Assembly (NCBI GenBank): GCA_030682615.1
Contig: JAUXNY010000084.1
Coordinates: 1-35,198, forward strand
Source of the DNA: Candidatus Aquicultor sp.
Lineage (GTDB): Bacteria; Actinomycetota; Aquicultoria; Aquicultorales; Aquicultoraceae
DNA: 35,198 nucleotides
Direction of reading: 5' to 3'
Every line of letters begins with the position of its first letter. Position 1 is the stretch's first letter. The notes below the pieces were generated by a model. The model searched no databases and was not told the origin of the DNA. It saw only the letters and a program-made list of their open reading frames with translations. Of this stretch, positions 24,662-33,595 are shown piece after piece. Position numbers and translations under genes: made by a program.

Positions 24662-26179
24662 ATGAAAATAAAGTCGCGAGAGATTGCCTCACTGTTGAGG
24701 CAGGAAATCGAAAAGTATGAGCCTCAAATCGAGGTCGAAGAGGTTGGAACGGTTCTAGAGGCCAGAGATGGCATCGCGATAGTCCACGGCGTACGTGGCT
24801 GCATGGCCATGGAGATGCTCGAGTTCCCCAACGGCGCGTTCGGTCTTGCCCTCAACCTTGAGGAAGACAACGTCGGCGTCGTTATCATGGGTGACTACCT
24901 CGACATCGCAGAGGGCGATATCGTAAAGCGCACCCGCAGGATCGCTGAGGTCCCGGTGGGCGACGGTATGCTCGGCCGCGTAGTCAACTCGTTAGGCCAG
25001 CCGATCGACGGCAAAGGCGCAATAACACCGGAGGCACACCGCCCGATAGAGTGGCTGGCCCCGGGTGTGGTCCACAGGCAACCTGTTAAGGAGCCATTGC
25101 AGACCGGCATTAAGGCTATCGACTCGATGATACCTATCGGTCGTGGACAGCGCGAGCTTATCATCGGCGACCGTAGAACCGGAAAGACGGCGATTGCGAT
25201 TGACGCAATCATCAATCAAAAAGACACGGGCGTTATCTGTGTCTATGTCGCTGTCGGCGGCAAAGCATCGACATGTGCGCAGGTCGTTGAGACCCTTGAG
25301 CGCCACGATGCGATGAAATACACAATCGTTGTAGCCTCTCCGGCCAGCGACCCCGCACCGATGCAGTATATCGCACCGTACGGCGGCTGCGCTATGGCGG
25401 AGCACTATCTCTACAACGGCAAGCATACGCTGGTCATCTATGATGACTTGAGCAAGCAAGCTCAAGCGTATCGCCAGATGTCGTTATTGCTAAGACGCCC
25501 GCCGGGCCGCGAAGCGTATCCGGGCGACGTCTTCTATCTACATTCGAGGTTACTGGAGAGGGCGTGCAAGCTCAGCGACGAGCTCGGCGGCGGTTCTCTT
25601 ACGGCGCTGCCGATCATCGAGACGCTCGCGGGTGACGTTTCGGCGTATATTCCGACGAACGTTATTTCGATTACGGACGGCCAGATATTCCTCGAGTCGG
25701 ACCTCTTCTATTCGGGCGTGCGCCCGGCGGTCAACGTCGGTATCTCGGTATCCCGAGTCGGCGGTAACGCGCAGATCAAAGCGATGAAGCAGGTAGCCGG
25801 ACGTCTAAGACTAGACTTGGCGCAGTTCCGTGAACTGGAAGCCTTTGCGCAGTTCGGCTCAGAGCTGGACAAAGCGACGCTTGCACAGTTGGCGAGAGGC
25901 CAGCGTATGGTCGAGTTGCTGAAACAAGGGCAGTTCGTGCCGATGGTGGTTGAAGATCAGATTATATCCATCTTTGCCGGTGTCCGCGGCTTCCTGGACG
26001 ACATCGACGTAACCAAAGTCGGTGCGTTTGAGAAGGGCCTACTCGAGTTCGTCCGCAGCAACTACGCGGACTTGGCGAAGAACATCGTCGAAGAGAAGGT
26101 CATTTCAGAAGAGAATGAGAAAAAGCTCGGCGAAATCATCAAGGAATTTAAGACATCCTTCGCCGGCATGGCTCTATAG
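24662..26179 (+). CDS. atpA: ATP synthase F1 subunit alpha
   Basis: 505 residues with the non-catalytic nucleotide site. Walker A is GDRRTGKT (169-176); the beta-barrel N-terminal domain and the C-terminal helical bundle are complete. [30 protein letters not shown] carries the family signature, and [15 protein letters not shown] holds the arginine finger region. ATG 24662 has AAGGAG about 6 nt upstream. Normal length. Confidence 0.98.
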   Translation: MKIKSREIASLLRQEIEKYEPQIEVEEVGTVLEARDGIAIVHGVRGCMAMEMLEFPNGAFGLALNLEEDNVGVVIMGDYLDIAEGDIVKRTRRIAEVPVGDGMLGRVVNSLGQPIDGKGAITPEAHRPIEWLAPGVVHRQPVKEPLQTGIKAIDSMIPIGRGQRELIIGDRRTGKTAIAIDAIINQKDTGVICVYVAVGGKASTCAQVVETLERHDAMKYTIVVASPASDPAPMQYIAPYGGCAMAEHYLYNGKHTLVIYDDLSKQAQAYRQMSLLLRRPPGREAYPGDVFYLHSRLLERACKLSDELGGGSLTALPIIETLAGDVSAYIPTNVISITDGQIFLESDLFYSGVRPAVNVGISVSRVGGNAQIKAMKQVAGRLRLDLAQFRELEAFAQFGSELDKATLAQLARGQRMVELLKQGQFVPMVVEDQIISIFAGVRGFLDDIDVTKVGAFEKGLLEFVRSNYADLAKNIVEEKVISEENEKKLGEIIKEFKTSFAGMAL

Positions 26180-26196
26180 CTTGGGGATGATTATCC

Positions 26197-27090
26197 ATGT
26201 CAAAGGCAAGAGCAGTACTTAGCAGAATAAAAAGTGTCGAGAGCACTCGCCAAATCACCAAGACTATGGAGATGGTGGCGACCGCTAAGATTAAACGGGC
26301 GCAATCCCGAATCGAGGCGGCACGGCCGTATGCGATAAAAATGGTCGATGTCTTGAACAGCGTCGCCCAGCATGTCGGGGCAGGCAGCCACCCGTTGCTC
26401 GAAGTGCACGAAGAGACCAAGAATGTCGTGATTATTCCGATCACTTCCAACCGCGGGCTCTGCGGGGCGTTCAATATGAACATTCTGCGGCGCTCGGAGG
26501 CGATATACCGCGAGGAGACGGCGCAAGGCCGCGAGGTATCTTTTGTAGCCGTCGGCCGCAAGGGCGCGGGTTATTTAAGATTTGCCGAATATAACATTAT
26601 CGCGGCGCATACCGAGTTTACGGACCGCCCGACCTTTATCGAGGCGAAAGCGGTTGCGGATGAAGTAGTCGAGATGTATCAGGAAGGCTCCATCGACAAG
26701 GTATACATCGTGTTCAATCATTTCAAATCGGCGCTGGAGCAAAAGCCGACGATCCATCAACTACTCCCTGTAAAACAAGCGGAGATATCGGGTGGCGGCG
26801 GCGAGGCCGAAGCGGGCGGGATGAGTGTCGAGCACGAGTTCGAGCCGGATGCGGTGCGAGTGCTATACGACCTGTTGCCGCGCTATGTCAATACCGTGGT
26901 TCTTAGAGCGCTGATGGAATCGGCCGCTAGCGAGCACGCCGCACGCCGGATAGCGATGAAGAACGCGACCGACAGCGCGACAGATATGATAGAGAATCTC
27001 ACCAGGTGGTACAACCGGGCGAGGCAGGCGCAAATCACGCAAGAGATCGCCGAGATCGTCGGCGGCGCCAATGCCTTGCAAGAGGCATAG
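26197..27090 (+). CDS. atpG: ATP synthase F1 subunit gamma
   Basis: 297 residues, the central rotating shaft. The N-terminal coiled-coil helix (ARAVLSRIKSVESTRQITKTMEMVATAKIK) and the C-terminal helix (KNATDSATDMIENLTRWYNRARQAQITQEIAEIVGGA) that form the rotor are intact; SNRGLCGAFN is the conserved beta strand. A glycine-rich insert (SGGGGEAEAGG, about 205-215) is unusual but lies in a variable surface loop. ATG 26197 follows atpA by 17 bp. Confidence 0.97.
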   Translation: MSKARAVLSRIKSVESTRQITKTMEMVATAKIKRAQSRIEAARPYAIKMVDVLNSVAQHVGAGSHPLLEVHEETKNVVIIPITSNRGLCGAFNMNILRRSEAIYREETAQGREVSFVAVGRKGAGYLRFAEYNIIAAHTEFTDRPTFIEAKAVADEVVEMYQEGSIDKVYIVFNHFKSALEQKPTIHQLLPVKQAEISGGGGEAEAGGMSVEHEFEPDAVRVLYDLLPRYVNTVVLRALMESAASEHAARRIAMKNATDSATDMIENLTRWYNRARQAQITQEIAEIVGGANALQEA

Positions 27091-27154
27091 ATTCGTTTTG
27101 TAAGTTTTATCGATGCCGACATGTTCGGCAATAGAATTGAGGTGAAGAGTTTAA

Positions 27155-28567
<1,413 letters not shown>

Positions 28568-28589
28568 GGGGCGTTTACTGGAGGTTTAA

Positions 28590-29000
28590 ATGGCTGATCG
28601 CAAGCTTCTATGCGAAGTGGTAAGCCCTGAGAATATCGTCTATAGTGGAGAAGCCGACATGGTAGTCGCTCTCGGCGTCGAGGGAGAGCTGGGCATCATG
28701 CCGCAGCATATCCCTATCGTCACGCCGCTTGCCCTTGGTGAGTTGCGCATATTCAATGGCGGGCAGCGCGAATTTGTTGCCGTGTTGGGCGGATATCTCG
28801 AGTTCAGAGAGAACAAGTTGACGATTCTGGCGGACGCCGCGGAGCTTTCGCACGAAATCGACATTGCCCGGGCCGAGGCGAAACGCATCGCGCGGGAACA
28901 CGAGATAGCCGAGGCGAAAGCATCAGGCAAGATGCTCCTTGAGGCTGAGGTAAGCTTGAGAAAAGCGCTTATCAGGCTCAGGGTGGCACAAAAAGGCTAA
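28590..29000 (+). CDS. atpC: ATP synthase F1 subunit epsilon
   Basis: 136 residues. The N-terminal beta-sandwich (LLCEVVSPENIVYSGEADMVV, then GELGIMPQHIPIVTPLALGEL) binds gamma and the c-ring; the C-terminal two-helix segment (IDIARAEAKRIAREHE to the end) can insert to inhibit ATP hydrolysis. ATG 28590 is preceded by GGAGG. It is the last gene of the operon and precedes a long hairpin. Confidence 0.96.
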   Translation: MADRKLLCEVVSPENIVYSGEADMVVALGVEGELGIMPQHIPIVTPLALGELRIFNGGQREFVAVLGGYLEFRENKLTILADAAELSHEIDIARAEAKRIAREHEIAEAKASGKMLLEAEVSLRKALIRLRVAQKG

Positions 29001-29026
29001 CCAACGCTGGAATAATTTTATAATCG

Positions 29027-29077
29027 GAAGCCAGAGAAGGATTTCAAGGTTCGAGCCTGAATTCTTTGTCTGGCTTC
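29027..29077 (+). terminator. long hairpin after the atp operon, possible terminator
   Basis: A perfect 9-bp outer stem GAAGCCAGA (29027-29035) with TCTGGCTTC (29069-29077) is continued inward by AAGGATT with AATTCTT (one G-U) and AGG with CCT. There is no proper T-run after it (TGTGTTGTTGGG), so termination may be inefficient or the structure may serve mRNA stability. Confidence 0.45.
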
Positions 29078-29136
29078 TGTGTTGTTGGGTGATATCGGTT
29101 ATACTATAAGCTCCACAGTTGAGGAGAATTAAGGTA

Positions 29137-30435
29137 ATGAGCAAGGGTTCCAGGTTCGTTGTCGAAGGCGGCAACCGGCTCTCAGGAAAAATAAAGGTGG
29201 GCGGCGCGAAAAATTCCGCGCTCAAGCTGATGGCCGCGGCTTTGCTGACGGAAGAGACGACGATTCTCACGAACGTCCCGATAATAAACGATGTCAAGAC
29301 GATGGCTGCGGTGCTCGAAAGGTTGGGTGCCAGGGTCGCGTATAGTGAACCCGGCGTCGTCGAGATAAAGCCGACGTACCCGCTTTATCCTGAAGCCCCT
29401 TATGAGCTGGTAAGCCAGATGAGAGCCTCTATCATCGTCTTGGGACCGCTATTGGCACGGCTTGGAAAAGCCCGGGTCGCGATGCCCGGCGGTTGCAATA
29501 TCGGCTTGCGTAAAATAGATATGCACATACGGGGCTTGGAGGCGTTCGGGGCACGGTTCGAAGTCGGCCACGGCTTTATCGAGGCATACTCGGAGAAGCT
29601 GGTCGCCGCGAAGATAGCTCTGGATTACCCGAGCGTGGGCGCGACCGAGAACCTGTTGATGGCGGCTACGCTGGCAGAGGGTGAGACGGTAATCGACAAT
29701 GCCGCCAGGGAGCCGGAGATAGTCGACCTCGCCGACTTTCTCAACATGATGGGCGCCAGGATAAAAGGCGCCGGCACGTCGACTATCATGGTCGAGGGAG
29801 TCAATAAGCTCCACGGGGGCGAATACCGCGTCATGCCCGACCGTATCGAGGCCGGGACATTCCTGGTCGCCGCCGCAATCACCAAAGGCGATGTCGTGCT
29901 CGAAGACGTATCCCCGGAGCACCTGGAACTCGCCATCAACAAGCTTCGCAGCATCGGGGCTATCGTCAAGGTGGGCAATAACGAGATTCGAGTCATCGGG
30001 CGCGACGTAATCCGCCCGGCAGACATAGCCACACTACCGTATCCGGGGTTTCCTACCGACCTCCAGACCCAGTTCATGACGATTCTGGCGATTGCCGAAG
30101 GGACGAGCATCATCACCGAGAACATCTTTGAAAACCGCTTCATGTTCGTCGCTGAACTCAACCGGATGGGTAGCGATATCAAGACCGAAGGGCGTCACGC
30201 CATCATTCGAGGCGTATCCGGATTGAGCGGGGCGCCGGTAAACGCACCCGACTTAAGGGGCGGGGCCGCCCTGGTCGTTGCCGGCCTGGTCGCCGAAGGC
30301 GTCACCGAGATAGCCGACATCTACCACATAGACCGGGGCTATCACAATTTCGAGCAAAAACTGCGGGCGGTAGGCGCGAGCATCGAGCGAGTGAGCGACA
30401 CCGACCGTTCGAACAGGTTGAAAATCGTGAGGTGA
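29137..30435 (+). CDS. murA: UDP-N-acetylglucosamine 1-carboxyvinyltransferase
   Basis: 432 residues; transfers enolpyruvate from PEP to UDP-GlcNAc, the first committed step of peptidoglycan synthesis. VGGAKNSALK holds the PEP-binding lysine (K25), and the catalytic, fosfomycin-reactive cysteine is C120 in MPGGCNIG, so the enzyme would be expected to be fosfomycin-sensitive in principle. PGFPTDLQTQFM is also conserved. ATG 29137 gives the normal N-terminus; the frame is open 6 codons upstream to TTG 29119. A TATACT -10 at 29100-29105 with a weak -35 suggests its own promoter. murA after atpC is the actinobacterial order. It is the last conserved gene before the accessory patch. Confidence 0.97.
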   Translation: MSKGSRFVVEGGNRLSGKIKVGGAKNSALKLMAAALLTEETTILTNVPIINDVKTMAAVLERLGARVAYSEPGVVEIKPTYPLYPEAPYELVSQMRASIIVLGPLLARLGKARVAMPGGCNIGLRKIDMHIRGLEAFGARFEVGHGFIEAYSEKLVAAKIALDYPSVGATENLLMAATLAEGETVIDNAAREPEIVDLADFLNMMGARIKGAGTSTIMVEGVNKLHGGEYRVMPDRIEAGTFLVAAAITKGDVVLEDVSPEHLELAINKLRSIGAIVKVGNNEIRVIGRDVIRPADIATLPYPGFPTDLQTQFMTILAIAEGTSIITENIFENRFMFVAELNRMGSDIKTEGRHAIIRGVSGLSGAPVNAPDLRGGAALVVAGLVAEGVTEIADIYHIDRGYHNFEQKLRAVGASIERVSDTDRSNRLKIVR

Positions 30436-30452
30436 GTTCTTAACTTTTACAG

Positions 30453-30647
30453 GTAATTGGACTACCGCTTGGCAATGGACCACTGACCGGTCTCGATAGC
30501 CTACTGTCAACGGTGCAAATGCCTCCGGGGGTGCCAGTAGCCATCGTAGCCATCGACGGGGCGCGCAATGCCGCCATACTGGCGGCTCGGATACCGGCGC
30601 TGAAATACCCGGAAATCGATAAGACCCTGGCAAAACTTACCACCTGA
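30453..30647 (+). pseudogene. purE: 3' fragment of purE (N5-carboxyaminoimidazole ribonucleotide mutase)
   Basis: A 64-codon open frame ending at TGA 30645-30647 encodes [19 protein letters not shown], then [20 protein letters not shown] and [15 protein letters not shown]. This matches the C-terminal third of PurE (compare the usual VIGVP, GLDSLLSIVQMP, GVPVATVAIG). No start codon or ribosome binding site and no N-terminal part, including the active-site SDLP region, is present; an in-frame TAA lies at 30441. The homology begins only about 18 bp after the murA stop. It is therefore a truncated relic, marking a breakpoint. Confidence 0.85.
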
Positions 30648-30673
30648 AAAACAGAGATACAGGAGTCTGCTTA

Positions 30674-31306
30674 ATGAAAGATATTGAACGTTTCATAACC
30701 GGCTTCCGCACCTTCCAGAAAGACTATTTCGGCCCAGAGTTCTCACAGTTCGAGCCGCTCAAGCAGGGGCAAAGCCCCAAGACCATGATCATCGGCTGTT
30801 CCGACTCGCGAGTTGACCCGGCCCTCCTGACCAACTGCTCACCCGGAGACATCTTCATCGTCCGTAACGTAGCCAATTTGGTGCCCCCTTACGAGAAAAG
30901 CAGCGGCCTGCACGGCGTCAGCGCAGCTCTCGAATTTGCCGTATGTCACCTAGGTGTGGAACATATCATAGTGCTTGGCCATTCGCAGTGCGGCGGCATT
31001 AATATGCTTATGGCCGGCAGTTGCGGCTGCAAAGGAGACGGGTTCATCTCCAGCTGGATGTCCATCGCCGCACCGGCCAGGGATAAGGTACTGGCGGAAT
31101 TGCCGGGAAAGGATGCAATGCTGCAACAACGGGCTGCCGAACAGGCGGCCATTCTGCTTTCACTGGAGAACCTGCACTCCTTTCCCTGGATCGATCAACG
31201 GGTCACAAACGGCATCCTTTCACTCCATGGCTGGTATTTTGACCTAAACGCCGGGGAACTTTTGGAGTATCAGCCCTACTCGGGACTGTTCCGGAAAATT
31301 AACTAA
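30674..31306 (+). CDS. can: beta-class carbonic anhydrase
   Basis: 210 residues, hydrating CO2 to bicarbonate. All zinc ligands are visible: C42 in IGCSDSRVDP (with D44-R46 dyad), H103 and C106 in VLGHSQCGGI. Type I-like features include GDIFIVRNVANLVPP. AGGAG precedes ATG 30674 by about 9 nt. The predicted role is intracellular bicarbonate supply. It lies between the purE relic and the integrase relic, so it may have arrived with the accessory DNA; the purE product class uses bicarbonate in some variants, but that link is only suggestive. Complete and apparently functional. Confidence 0.96.
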   Translation: MKDIERFITGFRTFQKDYFGPEFSQFEPLKQGQSPKTMIIGCSDSRVDPALLTNCSPGDIFIVRNVANLVPPYEKSSGLHGVSAALEFAVCHLGVEHIIVLGHSQCGGINMLMAGSCGCKGDGFISSWMSIAAPARDKVLAELPGKDAMLQQRAAEQAAILLSLENLHSFPWIDQRVTNGILSLHGWYFDLNAGELLEYQPYSGLFRKIN

Positions 31307-31405
31307 ACTGAGCAAAAAGGGAGGCCAGATTCGTTTTCTTAAAAACAAAACGGCAAAAATCGCCGAACCAGGCGCTTGAGTGGACGGCGGGATTTCGGCG
31401 CATTG

Positions 31406-31638
31406 CTTTTTATCTATCGCCAAGCCGTAAAAGACGCAGCCGCAAAGATCCAATTGACCAAGCGAGCTACCTGTCATACCTTCCGACATTCATTCGCAAC
31501 CCACCTGTTAGAAGCCGGTTACGATATCCGAATACTCTAAGAACTCCTGGGTCACAATGACGTAAAAACAACGATAATTTACCCCCATGTTCTCAACCGC
31601 GGACCAACGGAGTTTGCAGCCTGGTAGATATGCTGTAA
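31406..31638 (+). pseudogene. integron-type tyrosine recombinase, broken C-terminal relic
   Basis: The frame encodes [20 protein letters not shown], then [20 protein letters not shown], an in-frame TAA (31538-31540), ELLGHNDVKTTIIYPHVLNRG, and after a one-base shift GVCSLVDML and TAA 31636-31638. [24 protein letters not shown], and YxHVLNRG are the catalytic HxxR, H and Tyr region of integron integrases (IntI). The N-terminal half, with the first catalytic Arg and the IntI-specific insert, is missing. The in-frame stop replaces the usual Gln, and Thr of YTHV is Pro. It cannot encode an active enzyme. The last codons lie within direct repeat A. Confidence 0.85.
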
Positions 31639-31690
31639 GGTTAAATAAGGCGGTTGCAAGGAGGGTTAAATAATGATCCGTATAAGACGC
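31623..31690 (+). repeat. 68-bp direct repeat, copy A (left of the Fic gene)
   Basis: Matches copy B at 32854-32921 in 61 of 68 positions, with the first 37 bp (31623-31659) identical. It begins inside the last codons of the integrase relic (GTAGATATGCTGTAA) and ends in the antitoxin relic. It contains two GTTAAAT boxes, which fit the integron core GTTRRRY, but no fold like an attC site. It may be a recombination site or a duplicated integrase 3' end. Confidence 0.85.
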
Positions 31691-31850
31691 GTTATGGGCA
31701 AAGGAAGCCGAGAATCGGATTGAAGAAATCAGAACCGGAAAAGTAAAAACCATGCCCGGTGAAGATGTTTTTAAAGAAATCAATCAAAGCTGCCGCACCA
31801 AGCCTTTGCGGGCGAGTTGTCGAACATTGATCGACAGCCATAACCGTTAA
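31686..31850 (+). pseudogene. C-terminal relic of an addiction-module antitoxin
   Basis: The frame after TAA 31683-31685 reads DALWAKEAENRIEEIRTGK, then VKTMPGEDVFKEI, before an unrelated tail ending at TAA 31848-31850. The W-A-x-E-A-E-x-R-I pattern, then GKVK-x-(I/M)PGE-x-VF, is characteristic of the C-terminal half of the short RelE/ParE-partner antitoxin family (PF09720 type). No start, N-terminal half or toxin partner is present. It is distinct in sequence from the intact antitoxin at 33096. Confidence 0.7.
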
Positions 31851-31912
31851 AACCAGCGATATTGTGACCAGTATTCACGGTTATGTTGACAAAAGCGTGA
31901 AAAACCTATAAT
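31818..31912 (+). promoter_or_regulatory. promoter of the Fic gene with two inverted repeats, leaderless transcript likely
   Basis: TTGACA (31886-31891), a 15-bp spacer, TATAAT (31907-31912). The ATG at 31921 is only 8 nt after the -10 box, with no ribosome binding site, so the mRNA is probably leaderless. Upstream lie CATAACCG (31839-31846) with CGGTTATG (31878-31885), whose right arm touches the -35, and TGTCGA (31818-31823) with TCGACA (31831-31836). Both are candidate operators. Confidence 0.6.
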
Positions 31913-31920
31913 TTAACGGT

Positions 31921-32802
31921 ATGGCTAAGATCCTGAATGTCTACAATAAGATCAATACCCTTCGGGAGCGATACTACAGGGCGTCAATAGGCAAAGACGC
32001 GCTTATTAGAATTATCAACGAGGCTGAAGTTGCCGAACAGGTATTTAACTCAAACGCCATCGAAAACAGCACTCTCACTTTAGAAGAAACAGAAAAGATT
32101 CTGCTCCAGATCGACCTCGATCGATATATCTCCGAACGTGAAATATTTGAGGCGAAGAATCTCGCCAGAGTCGTAACGTATATAGATACTAAGGCCAAAG
32201 AGCAAGAACTTTCCCTAAACGTCATTTTAATGCTGCACAAAATGCTTATCTCCAATATCCGCGATGATATTGCCGGCAGGTTTAGGCAAGATCAGGAATA
32301 TGTTCGCGTAGGGAGTCATATCGCGCCTGACCCTCAGGTGGTCGTCGGTCGCCTCGAAAAAATGCTCGCGGAGTTCAATGCCGAAAGTCATATAAATATC
32401 ATTAAGCGTGTAGCAAAGTTGCACCTCGTCTTTGAACACATTCATCCGTTCGTTGACGGTAACGGCCGTATCGGGCGTGTCGTTAATAACTATTTGCTGA
32501 TACGCGAGGGCTTCGTTCCGATCAACATTAAATTTATTGAGAGAAAAAAATATTACGAGGCTTTTCAGGAATTCGACTTAAAGGGTTCGACCAAGATCAT
32601 GGAAGAGATAGTAGGCAAAGCCCTCACCAGCAGTTACCATAAACGGCTGGCATATTTGGAGGGCGCGGAAATAATGACGCTTGCCGATTATGCAAAAAAG
32701 TTTAAATTATCGCACCCAAATATGATTAATAAGGCAAAAAGGCAGACCATCGAAGCGTTTTTGGAGAAGGGCATCTGGAAGATCGGAGTCCCCAATAAAT
32801 AA
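31921..32802 (+). CDS. Fic-domain AMP-transferase with N-terminal autoinhibitory motif
   Basis: 293 residues. The Fic motif HPFVDGNGRIGR (175-186) is complete, with catalytic H175, so transfer of AMP (or another nucleotide) to a protein hydroxyl is expected. An inhibitory (S/T)xxxE(G/N) motif, SNAIEN (44-49), precedes the domain: a class II Fic protein that obstructs its own active site. The C-terminal about 60 residues (LADYAKKFKLSHPNMINKAKRQTIEAFLEKG) resemble a small helix-turn-helix, possibly DNA-binding and autoregulatory. Such stand-alone Fic proteins serve as toxins or stress regulators; the target cannot be read from sequence. The gene sits exactly between direct repeats A and B, as a mobile unit would. 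Confidence 0.92.
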   Translation: MAKILNVYNKINTLRERYYRASIGKDALIRIINEAEVAEQVFNSNAIENSTLTLEETEKILLQIDLDRYISEREIFEAKNLARVVTYIDTKAKEQELSLNVILMLHKMLISNIRDDIAGRFRQDQEYVRVGSHIAPDPQVVVGRLEKMLAEFNAESHINIIKRVAKLHLVFEHIHPFVDGNGRIGRVVNNYLLIREGFVPINIKFIERKKYYEAFQEFDLKGSTKIMEEIVGKALTSSYHKRLAYLEGAEIMTLADYAKKFKLSHPNMINKAKRQTIEAFLEKGIWKIGVPNK

Positions 32803-32853
32803 TATGAACGAAGCCGAAACCAGAGCCGGGAATAGGGGATTCTCCTAAGTCCC

Positions 32854-32921
32854 GGTAGATATGCTGTAAGGTTAAATAAGGCGGTTGCAAAGGGAGTTAG
32901 ATATTGATTCGTATAAAACGC
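32854..32921 (+). repeat. 68-bp direct repeat, copy B (right of the Fic gene)
   Basis: Partner of copy A (31623-31690). It carries the same GTAGATATGCTGTAA integrase tail, but the bases before it show no integrase homology. It starts 51 bp after the Fic stop. Second core box is GTTAGAT, also fitting GTTRRRY. Start-to-start distance is 1231 bp. Confidence 0.85.
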
Positions 32922-33095
32922 CATGATAAAACAGCGTTTCGTGTCAACAGCTACATCTAGCACTGATTATATCCGCAAGTGACATGTTTTCGCAGGTGTC
33001 TTATATAGCACTAGCAGCAAGTTTGGAGTATTATGTGGGTCAGTATAAACATAATTAGATGTAAAATAGAGTAAAGACGCATGGAGGTGTAAGTT
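32922..33095 (+). other. non-coding spacer with short repeats and the toxin-antitoxin promoter
   Basis: CGCAAGTGAC (32974-32983) and CGCAGGTGTC (32991-33000) form an imperfect direct repeat with 17-bp period, and TAGCACT occurs at 32958 and 33006. This could be a solo end of an insertion sequence but is unproven. A promoter candidate, TTTGGA (33022-33027), 16 bp, TATAAA (33044-33049), precedes the antitoxin gene. No coding sequence was recognised. Confidence 0.4.
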
Positions 33096-33314
33096 ATGAA
33101 GAAAATATCGGCTGCTGATACCCTTGACTTATCCATTCCAGAGAGGATTCAACTGGTGGAAGACATTTGGGACACGATAGCGGAGGGGGCCGACTCTATC
33201 GACTTGAGCGAGGAAGAGAAGAAAATAATTGACGAACGGCTTGACGCATATCATAAAAACCCTAACGCGGGATCGCCATGGGAAGATGTTTTTCAAAGAA
33301 TCGCGAATAGATGA
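33096..33314 (+). CDS. addiction-module antitoxin (PF09720 type)
   Basis: 72 residues. LDLSIPERIQLVEDIWDTI, then LSEEEKKIIDERLDAYHKNP, and the end motif GSPWEDVFQRI match the short antitoxins paired with RelE/ParE toxins. The N-terminal helices are used for dimerisation and DNA binding, and the C-terminal part wraps the toxin. GGAGGTG lies 6 nt before ATG 33096. The last bases overlap the toxin gene as ATGA, so the two are coupled, and the antitoxin is made first. It would neutralise the following toxin and repress the operon. Confidence 0.9.
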   Translation: MKKISAADTLDLSIPERIQLVEDIWDTIAEGADSIDLSEEEKKIIDERLDAYHKNPNAGSPWEDVFQRIANR

Positions 33315-33595
33315 AAAAATATCGTGTTTTAATAAGGCCGGAAGCTGAAGATGATTTAAGGGAAGCATTTTCGTGGTATGAAGACAAAAGACGCGGCCTG
33401 GGACACGATTTTCTTTTACAGGTCGAGGCTGGCTTAAGATTCATAGAAAGATGCCCGTCAATTAATTCACCAGGTTATAAGGAAACAAGGAATCGTCTCA
33501 TTAAAAGATTTCCGTACAAAATAATCTACCTGACAGAGGAAAGTCGAGTAGTCGTTAAGCTCAACCCCCACAAAGCAGCCCGCTTTTACTGGTAA
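33311..33595 (+). CDS. ParE/RelE-family toxin
   Basis: 94 residues. The RelE/ParE fold is visible as YRVLIRPEAEDDLREAFSWYEDK, then GLGHDFLLQVEAGLRFIERCP, and the core strand LIKRFPYKIIYLTEESRVVV. The tail PHKAARFYW fits the ParE-type H-x3-R-x2-W end. ParE toxins inhibit gyrase; RelE toxins cleave mRNA. The EDDL and long second helix favour ParE, but the target cannot be fixed from sequence. It overlaps the antitoxin start-stop and, tail to tail, the 3' end of the DUF3048 gene by 10 bp. Confidence 0.9.
   Translation: MKKYRVLIRPEAEDDLREAFSWYEDKRRGLGHDFLLQVEAGLRFIERCPSINSPGYKETRNRLIKRFPYKIIYLTEESRVVVKLNPHKAARFYW

Noticed and set aside
31623-31690. Classical attC site
   Set aside because: Core-like boxes GTTRRRY exist, but they are in direct orientation and there is no inverted R/L arm pair that could fold like attC.
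31508-31783. Minus-strand frame of 91 codons sharing ATALFNLTAYLPG with the frame at 32688-32963
   Set aside because: The shared peptide is only the complement of the 68-bp direct repeat; no start signals or family match.
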